Assembly: GCA_030411725.1 (NCBI GenBank) | Contig: MU839827.1 | Location: 3,913,027-3,977,026 of the forward strand | Length of the DNA stretch: 64,000 nucleotides | Direction: 5' to 3' | Source of the DNA: Echria macrotheca | Taxonomy: Eukaryota; Ascomycota; Sordariomycetes; Sordariales; Schizotheciaceae | Shown here: piece by piece, positions 1 to 9,992 of the stretch | Layout of the letters: each line of letters starts with the position of its first letter | How positions within the stretch are numbered: the first letter of the stretch is position 1 | The notes under the pieces: generated by a model | Told to the model about the DNA's origin: nothing | The model's input: the letters and a program-made list of their open reading frames with translations, nothing else | Databases searched by the model: none | Program-made: the position numbers and the translations under genes

Positions 1-214
1 TGGTGTTGGTGGTGTCGTCCTTGGGTGGCGGTGACGGGGCGGTCTTGGCTTCGGGCTTCTTCTCTTCCTCGGCCGCGTTGGGATCGCTGTTTCGGGCCGG
101 AGAGGAGGCGTGAAAGGCGCGGATGGTGGTGTGAGCGAGTCGGGGTGGCAGCGGCTGTCGACACTTTTGTTTGACAGCGGCCGACAGCAGGGCTCGAGCC
201 CTGGCGGGTTTCAT
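1..214 (-). CDS. N-terminus of a mitochondrial precursor protein (partial)
   Basis: The reading frame starts at the ATG at 214 and runs off the left edge after 71 codons. It is the first ATG after an in-frame TGA just upstream (about 225). The first 45 residues are basic and Ser/Ala-rich with almost no acidic residues and contain an RAFHASSPAR-like segment, typical of a fungal mitochondrial targeting peptide with its cleavage site. A charged Glu/Lys/Pro linker follows. That layout fits the N-terminus of an m-AAA protease subunit or another matrix/inner-membrane protein, but no catalytic domain lies within the window, so identity is open. It shares the interval 215-540 with the 3' end of the Mms22 gene. 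Confidence 0.55.
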   Translation of the reverse strand, partial: MKPARARALLSAAVKQKCRQPLPPRLAHTTIRAFHASSPARNSDPNAAEEEKKPEAKTAPSPPPKDDTTNT

Positions 215-540
215 TAGGAATCCGTCAATTCCGCGTGGGTTCGAGCATCTGGCTGCAATTGACCTCGGTGGGATGGTCTGCTGTTGGATTCCCTGCTGCG
301 CGTCGAATTGCTGTGGAATTGGGCCTGGTTGCTGCTGCTGGTCGAAACGTGTTTTTGAAATTTCGCCGTCGCGAACCGAGAACATACATTTCCATCTTAT
401 GTAAGCACACCACCCCTGTCATCTTTTTGTTTGCATCCCCTTTCACCACCATTAATCCGAGAATCAGGAGCAACTCAGAAAAGACATCCCTTGTTTGATT
501 CGAACTCTAGACATCCAAGTATTATATCCCCAACGCCATG
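215..540. other. Intergenic: 5' flank of partial gene, 3' flank of Mms22
   Basis: Holds the upstream region of the leftward partial gene and the 3' flank of the leftward Mms22 gene. Open frames here are short and overlap in all frames. No RNA gene or repeat was recognised. Confidence 0.5.
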
Positions 541-3500
541 CTAAAATACCAGTTCATCAAGAACCACCGGCCTCCGTGGCCTGGCCCTTTGTCTAGTCCC
601 TGATTCGCTCTGTTCGCTTTGGTGTTCTGCCCTTCCCAGCTTCCAACGTCCAGCCAACGCCCTGAACCTTTCTAACAACTCCCTGAGCTTCCACGGACCG
701 TATCGAGTACCCTGTCCCGGTTGAGTCCCCGACAACGATGCAAGCCTCCCCGCCGCCATTTGCACCATCACCCGCTCTTCCGTGACCGCCCATGTCTTCT
801 GGACATCCGTCACAATAGCTGTTGCAAAGTCTCGCACCCGCAAATCTTCCGTCTCTCTCCATGTCTCCGGTAGCCAGCCGTGTAGCCCTTCATTTTGAAC
901 AGCGTCCAATGTCAGCTCCCCTTCTGGAAGACCGAGGACCGCCCCGACCTCGTCGTGAGCCCCCTCCAAAGCTTTCCTCACAGCCTCCACCTCTTTTCCC
1001 ACTTCCTCTCCCCAGCCCTCGGGCTCGGCGTACAAATAGGCCCAGAAACTAGGTTGTAATGCCTCAACGAGCCCCGCCAGGATTCCCATGACGTACACCT
1101 GCCGTAACGATAACGGTTCGTCTCGAAGTGCCGCGAACCAGCCCACCGCTCCTCTCAGCAATCCGACTGCGTATCCAATATCTCTCCCAGATAACTCCTT
1201 GGGAACAACCCTTCGCGTCAGCACGTCAATCAGAGCATCTGCATACAGCTCCAGCAGCATCCAGGCTTCGCTGACTTGCTGGAGCGCCAGTATCATAGAA
1301 GGCACCATGATCTCCACCACATAAGACAAGATGTTGGCGTCCCGCCGCATCGCCAGTGTCATGGTCCGGCGCTCCTGGTCCAGCTTATTATTCCCCAGCG
1401 CAACTTTAAAGTTGTTGAGTAGGTAGTAAAATAGCTGCGGTACGGCTCTTTCGTCATCCTCGCCAAGCCGGATGCCATATGACAAGATGGTCGCCATGTG
1501 CAGTTCGGGATCCTGCACCGGCGGCGAATATTCGGGGCTTGGTCGCGTGAAGAACGGGTCGACGCCGCAGATATTGACGCCGTACGACTTGATCAGCGAG
1601 ATAATCTGCCTGACAAAGTCGACGTATAGCGCATGCTCCTCGACGTTGGGTCTCAACAACCAGAGATCCGCCTTCATTCTTTGCATGACAAGTTGTAGTG
1701 TCTTGTCGTACTCGCTGCGGAGCTCTTTGACGGACTGGCCAGGGCCGCTTTCTCGGAGTTTCCGGCGCATGTACTGCATTGCGCAAGAAAACAAGTCTAC
1801 ATTGGAATTGTAGTCGGTCGAGATATCGGACAAGACAACGGCTCGCTGCATGAAATCGATACCGTGGGTTTTGAGAACACCGCCCAGGTAATTCTCTTGT
1901 GCGAAGAACCGAGATGGCTTGGTGATGCAGAGCAGCCAGATGCTGAGGAGACTGCTGTCGAGGCTCCGGAAATCGAACACGTTGTTCTCGACAAGCAGCG
2001 CAATGAAGAGCGGGAGGTACTTTCGCTCCGCTGTCGTCATGTCCTTGGGAAAACTGGAAAACAGGCAGTATTTCCCAGGCGAAAAAAACGACGGCAACGA
2101 CGTCAATCCATCCTTGACGAACCTGGCGGCAATCCGGGCCCCTAGACTCACAGCCTTGTTGACGCAAATTGCCTGGCCACCCTGCTTCGCCTGCTTTGGT
2201 AGTCCCATGATCTTGCGCGTCATCCAGAAGAAATCCTTGGCCACTTTTTCGTGGAAGAGAAGGGCGGCATCTTCGATATGCTGAGGGTCGATGTTATCAC
2301 TCGCTCCGCTCGAGTATTGCTCCTCGGAGACCTTGTCAAGCTGTGTGAAAAAGTGGCCCACCGTTTCCAGCGCCGCCCGGATCACACCCCAATTGAAACC
2401 GGGTGCGTCGAGGTCGAGGCTAGTAAACACCTTTTGTAGTTGGTTGACGTTCAGCGCAGAGACGGTAGCTTCAAACGTGGCTGCTCGGCGTAAGACTTCC
2501 AGAGACGACACGACCGAGAAGTGAAGAATATCAAGGGCCGAGGCTTTGTTCTTGGCAACCATTTGATCTCGGACGGCCGTGGTAATTCCCTGCATTTCAC
2601 TCGACAGCGCCCGGAACTGCTGCTCAATATCTGATGCCGCCGAGACATACTGCTCCAGAACTTGATTGAAGACGCTGTTGCCCCAGATAAGAAACGGCCT
2701 GAATTCTGCGGCGCCATCGCTCCCCGATATTACGAAGCGAGCCAGCTGGCTCCAGGCTCGGAGGTTGATGAGAACTGCTTCCTTGTGGGCTTTGGCGGGT
2801 ATGACGAGATTCTCGATGAGATGAAGGCCGGGTCGGAGATCTGGCGGCGCTTCCCAGTACAGTGTACACAAAAGGTCATGGTGGTTTCTCAAGCCGGCTA
2901 AGTCGCGTTGATCGATGGCATTTTCCCTAAGATACTGACGGCCATGTGCGGGCATGACTCTAGCGATTACGTTCCGGATGTCATTCTGGCGCTGGAGATG
3001 CTTCAAGTGCCGGATCGAGAGGGCTACAAGCTTGAGAAAGATGTGGAAGCAGCGATCTTGAGGTTCGACCGACAGGGACGGGTGAGCCCGTAGTTCCTCG
3101 AGAAAGCCAGCTGACTGGTGGACTTCCTCGTTCCGAAGATTGGTCAGCTCTCGAGAGCCAAAGAAGTCGAAGATGGTCCCGATGGCAGCTGATGTCATCT
3201 TCCATCCCCATTGTTGAACGAGATAGTGGCAACGCGCCACGAGTGCTCGGCAGTACTCATTGAAGCTTGGCGGCTGATGGACTTTGGACTTGTACAGATG
3301 AAAAACGCGCTTCATGAGTTGTTGAGGCAGCATCCAACCATCGAGCGGCTTCGTCCTCCTCGAGCCTGGGATCACGACGCCATCGTTGTCAACCTCTCCG
3401 AGAGGCAGGATCGTGAACATGTCTTTCCAGAGTTTCTCGAACACCTGAGCGTCGGAGCTGGAAGCAATCCCAGGTATGATCATGATGGAGTGCGTGATGT

Positions 3501-6500
3501 CCCAGAAAGAACTCTTCGGGATCTTGGCATTTTCGAGGATTCGAATCATCACCGCCCACCAGTTGGCAAGACGCTGATCTGGACGAATACCCCGTTCCCG
3601 GAATGTGAGCCGTTGCAAGTCGTCATAGAGTGACTGAAGCTCTTCAAGACCACAGCTCAATAGGCCTCTGATCACGGCGGAGGCCCATCTTTTGAGAAGA
3701 GCCTCAACTTTCAAGATTTGCGTCACGAGGTTCTGCGACGATTGACTCAGCGACCGTAGCGCCATTACTGCCAGAGCGAAGTTGATACCGACGTCCAGCT
3801 GCACACGCTTCAGCCCAATAGGCGTGTGTTCCCATTCGACGGACTGGAATCGATCAAGCAGCCCCGAAAACACGTCAAGGCATCGGACGAGAAAAGAGGT
3901 TTCGGCATCTCCGTCTGGAAGACGCACAGAGTCCAAGATGTATCGCAGGATAAAGTCCGAGGCCTCGACAGCCTGGCGATTCCCATTTTCCACAACGGCA
4001 GCTTCGGGGCTGATCTTCTCCGTAATCCAGTCGACGACAATGCCAAACTCGGAAGATGTCTTATCATCCCAGGTACCCCACCTCAACGTTTGGCCGTCAA
4101 GACCAAACGAAACGGTTAATCTGGGGCCGCGAGCCTTGGCTGACAACTCCGTATCAACCGCTTTTCTGACAAGTCCCCGGCCGATGATTGTGCTCTCGTG
4201 GAAGAAAACACCTCGATCCAGGGGAAAGATCTCGAAGTGGTGGGTGTAATGCGTACCGTACGGACCAAGACCGGTTATCTTGTCTGGAAGCTTTTGTCGT
4301 GACTCCTCGGCCTCCACGACGAAAACCGTTGGGGCCGGCAGAGGGTCGTCCGCATGTTTAAACTGAGGGGCTTCCACGTCAACAGGGTGGGGGCGTAGCG
4401 CTTTTCGAGGCCGCGGTTTAGCATTAGTCCTCTCTCTCGTCTTCTTCGACACGGCCCGTTCTGAAACGGGGGACGGCGCCCCCTGTCCATTTCGCGGCTG
4501 GGGTGTAGAATAGATATCCAGCAGTAATCGATCTGACAAACGACCTGTCGAGGGCGGGACATTAAACTTTCGATGAAAGGCATCCATGCTGCGGGTGTGA
4601 TGACTGAGGTGGCTTAGATCGAGACGTATGTCCTCGGTCTCCAGCTGCGCAGGGTAGAAGGCGGGCCTGGAATCACGCGATGCTTTCCGGTTTGCTCCAG
4701 GAATCACCGGTGGAGTTGCGGTGATCTTTTCTGGGTCAGTTTGCTCGACCGTAACGAATCCATTCAGGTCTCCTTGCTTAGCCAGCTTTTGCGGAAACGC
4801 CGAGCGCGGCCTCCCCTTCGATTTTGGAGGTATCGGCCTTGGATTCGAGGAGACCCTCTGCAACGGTTGTCTCGCCTTTGACGATTCCCGCTGCCTGGGA
4901 GTCGCCAACGTCGCCTTCTGCCGCGTTTTACCGTATTTCCAATCCCGAAGAGACGACAAGGCATCCACATTGTCCTTCCGATTTGCCAAACGGATGATCT
5001 TTTTTGACGGATTGGTTCTTCCTAGGCTCGGCTTGCTTTTAACAGCTCGGGCTGCCACCTTGAGAAACCGTGGCGCTTCCGGCTCCACGACATCTAGAAT
5101 GCTCAGGAGAGGCGGTGTACCGGGAACTGGTGGCGACCTTGGGTAAGAGCTTCGCGATCCGCCTCGCCTGGTTTTAGTATCACGACGCTTCGCGTTTGTT
5201 GTACCGCTTTTGCTCGTAGATCGGCCTAGCACCTCGGTAATCCGTGGCTGTCTGCGCTTCCCGAGGCGATCGACTAGATGATCCCCCTTTCTCCTCTTTG
5301 CCTTTTGGGCTACGCTCGGTGAACTGGCTCTCTTTCTCCTTCCAGCAAGCATGGGATCCACCCAGTCTTCTTCAACCACCGACGCTCCGTCGTCGTCGTC
5401 TTCATGGATTACTATCGCCGGCGTTTTCGGTGATCTGACGCGCTCCCTAGGAGTAACTCTAACCGGTTCGTCACCGGAATCATCCGCTTCGTCAAAGAGA
5501 AACTGCGTCGAATTCACGCGGTTTGCAGCCGACTGTGTGGGAACAGCGACACCCCGTTTCGGCAAGATATTCGGGGCTGGCTCCGGACTCTTCCTCGCAT
5601 TCCGGGAGACAGTTGACTTATTCTGTTTATCCAGCCTGAGCCAGGATGCTGGTAGGACTCCTTTGATCCTCTTGCTATTTTCCCGGATATCAGACTCGCT
5701 AGCAGTGCTGCTGGTTGACGACGCCGAATCCGAATCAGAGCCTGTCTCTTCATCCTCAACCAAGATGGGAGTAGTATTGGGCGGTCGTTCAGGAAAACGA
5801 CGGGATGTTGGGAGGGCCGATGAAGGCCCCCCCGGCGTTGACTTTTGGCGTCCTCCAATCGGAGAAGTGGTACCCAGTATCTCTGACAATACTTGGTGCT
5901 CCGCAGCAGATGCCACAGGCGATGATGAGAGGTCCCAAATCGTAGGAGGCGGTAACAACCGACGAGGTGGGGACGAAGCTTGAGAGGAACTTGGTATTTG
6001 AGGTCTCTTTCGCCTGGACGACAGCAGCTGAGAACCTTTCCTCTTCAACCTTCTCATTCGGAGCTTAGACGGATCATGCATCAGCTGTTGAAGGGAAGGA
6101 AGGTCATCATCGGAGAAGGATGTGAGCGGCGTCTGGTCATTTTCATCGGGTTGACTGCTCCGACGGAATGGGTTTCCGGCAGACGAGGTTCTGGGGGGCG
6201 ACGGTGATGGTGCTAGTTCGTCCTGTTCGTCGTCTCGATCGTTCAACAGAGCGGGGCCACTGTCCTCTGTCTCCTGGGGACGTTCCTGGCTCTCGTCCGC
6301 CTCATAGTCCTCCCCCTCGGAATCTTCTTGCTGCGCTCTCTTAATGGCCAGTTCGGCTTCTAGCGCAATACGAATTGGCTTGACGCCATGCGACTTCATC
6401 AACCGAGCATACTGTGCGGTTTCGAGGAGGTAGGGGTGTTGTTGGATGGGTTTTCGAGGTCGTAGCGAACGTTCCAGCCGTGTACCAGTTTGCCGTGGTA

Positions 6501-7146
6501 CTTCAACATCTTCGTTGTCATCTCCCTGGGGCTCTTCGGGCACCAATGGCCGAGGAGCCGGCAGTGTTGGACGAGAGGCCGGGAGTATTGACGGTGGTGG
6601 TGGTGAAAGAGCTCGTGGTGACGGCGCTGGTGATGATCGTGCCGGTGGTGACGGAGATGGCTCTCTGTCGCTAGGTGGCGAGCTGAGTGGTGAGGACAAC
6701 GGTGACAGGGCACTCGGGACATTGCGCGGCAACGTCTGACTGTCTCGGGGAGGGTTTTCGATACTGGAAGCCGGTTCCGCTTCAGCAGCCACCTTTCCAC
6801 CAGGTAAACTGCAGACAGCGGCCGGAAGAGGCTTGGACACATTTGGGACAGAAGCCGGAGCCGGAGCCGGAGCCGGGAGAGGTCGTGGCCTTGGTTTCTT
6901 AGGCAAAAGGGTCGACGGAGGTCTTATGGGGGAAGAATCCGGGACGTTCCAAATATCGGGATCTTCAACTTGGGCCTCCTCTGGCGGGTCCGCGGGCGGA
7001 GTCGACTCCGGAAGGTCATCTGGGTCGTCGACGGGTTGAAACTGCAATTCGGTGAACTCGGGCTGGGGATCGGGATCGGAGCTGTAGTCGTCGAAGCCTT
7101 CGTCGTCCGAATCTGGGACTTCTCCCAGCTCCCTCCAATTCGTCAT
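541..7146 (-). CDS. mus7: Mms22/Mus7 family DNA-repair protein
   Basis: Uninterrupted 2201-residue frame. It begins with the acidic MTNWRELGEVPDSDDEG-like N-terminus seen in filamentous-fungal Mus7/MMS22 proteins. Residues 1 to about 900 are low-complexity, Pro/Ser/Arg-rich and probably disordered. The conserved helical part starts near residue 960 (FEIFPLDRGVFFHESTIIGRG) and continues to the C-terminus. Known members work with the Rtt101-Mms1 cullin ubiquitin ligase to stabilise and restart damaged replication forks, downstream of H3K56 acetylation. No intron is needed. The next gene (7416) is divergent, about 270 bp away, so they probably share a promoter. Family recognition rests on the N-terminal signature, size and architecture. 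Confidence 0.85.
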   Translation of the reverse strand: MTNWRELGEVPDSDDEGFDDYSSDPDPQPEFTELQFQPVDDPDDLPESTPPADPPEEAQVEDPDIWNVPDSSPIRPPSTLLPKKPRPRPLPAPAPAPASVPNVSKPLPAAVCSLPGGKVAAEAEPASSIENPPRDSQTLPRNVPSALSPLSSPLSSPPSDREPSPSPPARSSPAPSPRALSPPPPSILPASRPTLPAPRPLVPEEPQGDDNEDVEVPRQTGTRLERSLRPRKPIQQHPYLLETAQYARLMKSHGVKPIRIALEAELAIKRAQQEDSEGEDYEADESQERPQETEDSGPALLNDRDDEQDELAPSPSPPRTSSAGNPFRRSSQPDENDQTPLTSFSDDDLPSLQQLMHDPSKLRMRRLKRKGSQLLSSRRKRPQIPSSSQASSPPRRLLPPPTIWDLSSSPVASAAEHQVLSEILGTTSPIGGRQKSTPGGPSSALPTSRRFPERPPNTTPILVEDEETGSDSDSASSTSSTASESDIRENSKRIKGVLPASWLRLDKQNKSTVSRNARKSPEPAPNILPKRGVAVPTQSAANRVNSTQFLFDEADDSGDEPVRVTPRERVRSPKTPAIVIHEDDDDGASVVEEDWVDPMLAGRRKRASSPSVAQKAKRRKGDHLVDRLGKRRQPRITEVLGRSTSKSGTTNAKRRDTKTRRGGSRSSYPRSPPVPGTPPLLSILDVVEPEAPRFLKVAARAVKSKPSLGRTNPSKKIIRLANRKDNVDALSSLRDWKYGKTRQKATLATPRQRESSKARQPLQRVSSNPRPIPPKSKGRPRSAFPQKLAKQGDLNGFVTVEQTDPEKITATPPVIPGANRKASRDSRPAFYPAQLETEDIRLDLSHLSHHTRSMDAFHRKFNVPPSTGRLSDRLLLDIYSTPQPRNGQGAPSPVSERAVSKKTRERTNAKPRPRKALRPHPVDVEAPQFKHADDPLPAPTVFVVEAEESRQKLPDKITGLGPYGTHYTHHFEIFPLDRGVFFHESTIIGRGLVRKAVDTELSAKARGPRLTVSFGLDGQTLRWGTWDDKTSSEFGIVVDWITEKISPEAAVVENGNRQAVEASDFILRYILDSVRLPDGDAETSFLVRCLDVFSGLLDRFQSVEWEHTPIGLKRVQLDVGINFALAVMALRSLSQSSQNLVTQILKVEALLKRWASAVIRGLLSCGLEELQSLYDDLQRLTFRERGIRPDQRLANWWAVMIRILENAKIPKSSFWDITHSIMIIPGIASSSDAQVFEKLWKDMFTILPLGEVDNDGVVIPGSRRTKPLDGWMLPQQLMKRVFHLYKSKVHQPPSFNEYCRALVARCHYLVQQWGWKMTSAAIGTIFDFFGSRELTNLRNEEVHQSAGFLEELRAHPSLSVEPQDRCFHIFLKLVALSIRHLKHLQRQNDIRNVIARVMPAHGRQYLRENAIDQRDLAGLRNHHDLLCTLYWEAPPDLRPGLHLIENLVIPAKAHKEAVLINLRAWSQLARFVISGSDGAAEFRPFLIWGNSVFNQVLEQYVSAASDIEQQFRALSSEMQGITTAVRDQMVAKNKASALDILHFSVVSSLEVLRRAATFEATVSALNVNQLQKVFTSLDLDAPGFNWGVIRAALETVGHFFTQLDKVSEEQYSSGASDNIDPQHIEDAALLFHEKVAKDFFWMTRKIMGLPKQAKQGGQAICVNKAVSLGARIAARFVKDGLTSLPSFFSPGKYCLFSSFPKDMTTAERKYLPLFIALLVENNVFDFRSLDSSLLSIWLLCITKPSRFFAQENYLGGVLKTHGIDFMQRAVVLSDISTDYNSNVDLFSCAMQYMRRKLRESGPGQSVKELRSEYDKTLQLVMQRMKADLWLLRPNVEEHALYVDFVRQIISLIKSYGVNICGVDPFFTRPSPEYSPPVQDPELHMATILSYGIRLGEDDERAVPQLFYYLLNNFKVALGNNKLDQERRTMTLAMRRDANILSYVVEIMVPSMILALQQVSEAWMLLELYADALIDVLTRRVVPKELSGRDIGYAVGLLRGAVGWFAALRDEPLSLRQVYVMGILAGLVEALQPSFWAYLYAEPEGWGEEVGKEVEAVRKALEGAHDEVGAVLGLPEGELTLDAVQNEGLHGWLPETWRETEDLRVRDFATAIVTDVQKTWAVTEERVMVQMAAGRLASLSGTQPGQGTRYGPWKLRELLERFRALAGRWKLGRAEHQSEQSESGTRQRARPRRPVVLDELVF

Positions 7147-7415
7147 AACTTCATATTAGAATAACCATGAGGAATTTGGCCCAGTCGAGCTGTGTGCTGT
7201 TTGTTGGAAAGTGTCTGCAAAGTGCAAACGCGTGCGAGTGCTGCGAGACGCGACTTTTGGTGGGGCACTTTTGGCGTTCAAATGGGCTGTGTCTCACACT
7301 GTCCAGATACTGTGTGAATAATTCAACACCATCATCGAGTCCCGCGTCCGAGATCACCACCTCACCATTTCTCATTGACACAAACACCACACCTTGCCCA
7401 TCTAGTTGACGGAAA

Positions 7416-7699
7416 ATGAGTAGCCAGAAATATTTCCTTCTTGCCGCGGCTGTTGGTCTTGGGATTTTCAATGGTACGGAGAACATGCTGGGATGATGGG
7501 TTAGCTGACACGGCGAAGGGTACTATGTTTTCAACCAGAGCCTGAAGGAGGAGAAGCAAAAGCGGGACGGCACATATTTGAGGTAAGCAGACAAGAAATT
7601 CATCATGGGCTCTCCTCATTCTTTTGTAGCAAAACCCTTGAGCCAGAAACACGGCCGGGAGCGCCGCTCCAGGACAAGTCGGAGAATAGCAAACCATGA
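7416..7699 (+). CDS. Small single-pass membrane protein, probably mitochondrial (63 aa)
   Basis: Spliced model with three exons, 7416-7473, 7519-7582 and 7630-7699 (192 nt). Intron 1 is GTACGG...GCTGACACGGCGAAG and intron 2 is GTAAGC...TTTTGTAG. Both splice in frame. The protein starts MSSQKYFLLAAAVGLGIFNG, a short hydrophobic segment ending in Gly. A lysine/glutamate-rich helix (SLKEEKQKRDG) and a Pro-rich tail follow. Size and layout resemble small inner-membrane proteins of fungal mitochondria, but I do not recognise the family. Two phase-compatible introns around a plausible membrane helix argue for a real gene. Confidence 0.6.
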
Positions 7700-8287
7700 C
7701 GGCTTCTCTACCGAAGTGCATTGCAATAAATAGACTCCTAAGTGCTCGAGAGGAGCTCGGCCCGTCACATGGAAAACCCTCGGCTCAAACATCTCCAGTT
7801 GTCGATGAATATAAAACCGAAAACCAAATCACAGGAAGCCGCTCACCCACAACCCTAGAAGAATCGGAGCTGTCAGCCCTGTTATGGTTTGAATTTTGTA
7901 CATATAAGCACTTCAGAATAGACAGATACACCTCTCATATCTTAAATTTCTGAAGAGCCCATGCTACGAAGAATACAGTTCAGCACAACGTCATGAACAC
8001 AAGAAGGTGGGGCTGGCCTCACACTGTGCACCGTGCGTGCTCAGCAACAGAACTGGGCCGGCTAACGGGAACGAACGGACCAATCCGCAGGGCAGCCATC
8101 AGGCCACCCCAATTCCCGAGAGCAAAGCTGGGCTTCCTGCCGCAAAAAAAGCTCGTCGTGCATGACTTCACTCCCTTCCACAAGCAATCCCCGACTCCGC
8201 GAAGCTCCCGGCCAGCCCTCGTAGGCCACTCAATTGGACCCATCTCCCCTCCGATTATCGAGTCCCGACCGACCGATTCCCTCGAAA
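7700..8287. other. Intergenic region upstream of COX5
   Basis: No gene recognised. Contains the 3' flank of the small protein gene and the promoter/5' UTR of COX5, which becomes pyrimidine-rich just upstream of its ATG. Confidence 0.5.
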
Positions 8288-9134
8288 ATGCTGCGCAACG
8301 CCATTGTGCGCGCCGCCCGGCCCTCGACGACGCTGGCCCTCGGTCGCCGCGCCGCCTCGACCCACGCCATCTCCAACCCGACGCTGGCCAACATCGAGAA
8401 GAGATGGGACGGCATGCCGCTGCAGGAGCAGGCTGAGCTCTGGATGGCTCTCCGGGACCGCATGAAGGGGAGCTGGACCGAGCTGACGATCCAGGAGAAG
8501 AAAGCTGGTGAGTTTCCCCCAAAAACACGCAAGCTCTCTCTCCCAACCCACGGCCCGCGACGGATACCCGACCACCCGCGTCAGTGCAGCTTCTCGAGCT
8601 CCAATCCTGTGATATCGACGCGTGTCCGATTGATTTTCGAATCTGCCAGCGACCAATCGATTGAATATGGAGCTTGAGGAGCTGGGCGAGCTGGGAAAGA
8701 CAGCATCTAACCCCGTGCCAAGCCCCTGTGGGGCTTGCATCAAAGCATCGCCAAATCCTGAACTCGAGCTGACGTTCATTTTTTTTCAATCGCAAAGCAT
8801 ACTGGATCGCCTTCGGCCCCCACGGCCCTCGCGCCCTCCCCCCTCCGGGCGAGGGCAAGAAGGTGGCGGCCTACACGTTTATCGGCCTTGCCGCCAGCTT
8901 CGTCATCTTCGCTACCATCCGCGCGTTCGCCGGGCCGCCGCCCGCGTCGATGACCAAGGAGTGGCAGGAGGCCAGCAACGAGTACCTCAAGGTGCGTTGG
9001 CTTTTCCTGGGCGAAGTATTGTTGCGGCTGCTGACTCAGTGCAATAGGGCCAAAACTCCGATCCCCTCACCGGTATCTCGTCAGAAGGCTACTCAGGCAA
9101 GGGCATGGTGCAGTCGCCGTCCGGAAAACCATAG
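8288..9134 (+). CDS. COX5: Cytochrome c oxidase subunit 5 (COX IV family), mitochondrial
   Basis: Three exons, 8288-8507, 8798-8991 and 9048-9134, give 166 residues. The first intron is long for this genome (290 nt). Residues 1 to about 25 are a basic presequence (MLRNAIVRAARPSTTLALGRR). The mature part has the family hallmarks: NPTLANIEKRWDGMP, ELWMALRDRMKGSWTELT, then YWIAFGPHGPRA. A single transmembrane helix (AAYTFIGLAASFVIFATIRAF) leads into the intermembrane-space tail. The protein is a nuclear-encoded structural subunit of complex IV, next to the Cox1 core in the inner membrane. Splicing is supported by continuity of conserved residues over both junctions. Confidence 0.93.
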
Positions 9135-9992
9135 ATGCAGCCGCTTTTCTTTGTTGACAGATAAAGGGGGTTCTCTCGTCGGCCATTTCCTGTGTATCGA
9201 GGTGGGGGAAGCTGTACGAAGGCGACGACGTAGTCACATTGAAAGGGGGTTGCCATGGGGTTGTAAATATTGTACCAACGCTGACAATGCGACATCGTTT
9301 CCTTCGCTGCCATCTACCGGTGTCTCGTGGGTGGTGCTTGGCGGTAGACATCTGCTTGTCGGGACGGGAGGTCCATATTGGGACAGCACCCAGGATTTGG
9401 CTACACTACGTTTCTCTTCCGAAAGGGGGACGACAGCATCGGATAGATCGGGATGATCGGTTCACAGCTGCTATGGCCGCTCTCCGTTGAATCCTCTACT
9501 AATAATCAAGTTGAAGTAACCCCGGTGCTGAAGAAGAGGACTAGATGAAGCCGAAAACCCTCGGAACGGTCGGCGGTTCTATATCCACCGAGCCTCACAT
9601 CGTCAGAGCCCTCGCCGCAATTGCTGGGATCTTCCCACCACGCACCTCAATGTCGTTCATTTCGCATGGAAGAAAGTTCTCTCGTTGCGGATACCGAGAC
9701 CATCAAAGTTACGTCCGACTGACACGCACACGGGCACATACACCATGATAATCAGCGTGGATGCTCAACATGGTCCAGGATACCACTGTATCCAGACATC
9801 CATGGATAGATTCCTGTCTAACACCTTTCCTGTATCTATCTGTTTGATCCCAAATAGAACCCCAGTAGAAAAGAATCTAAAAAAACGCCTTCACACCGGC
9901 TTACCATGCATGCATCCATTCCCAACCAAATGCCAGAGTCCCAGCGCTGTCCTTTTATAACCCCCAAACACCAAGGAGACAAAAATGCAGAA
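9135..9992. other. Intergenic between convergent COX5 and TFB1
   Basis: About 860 bp between two convergent genes. It should hold both 3' UTRs. Frames here lack recognisable domains or splice-consistent continuation. No repeat or RNA gene was seen. Confidence 0.5.
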
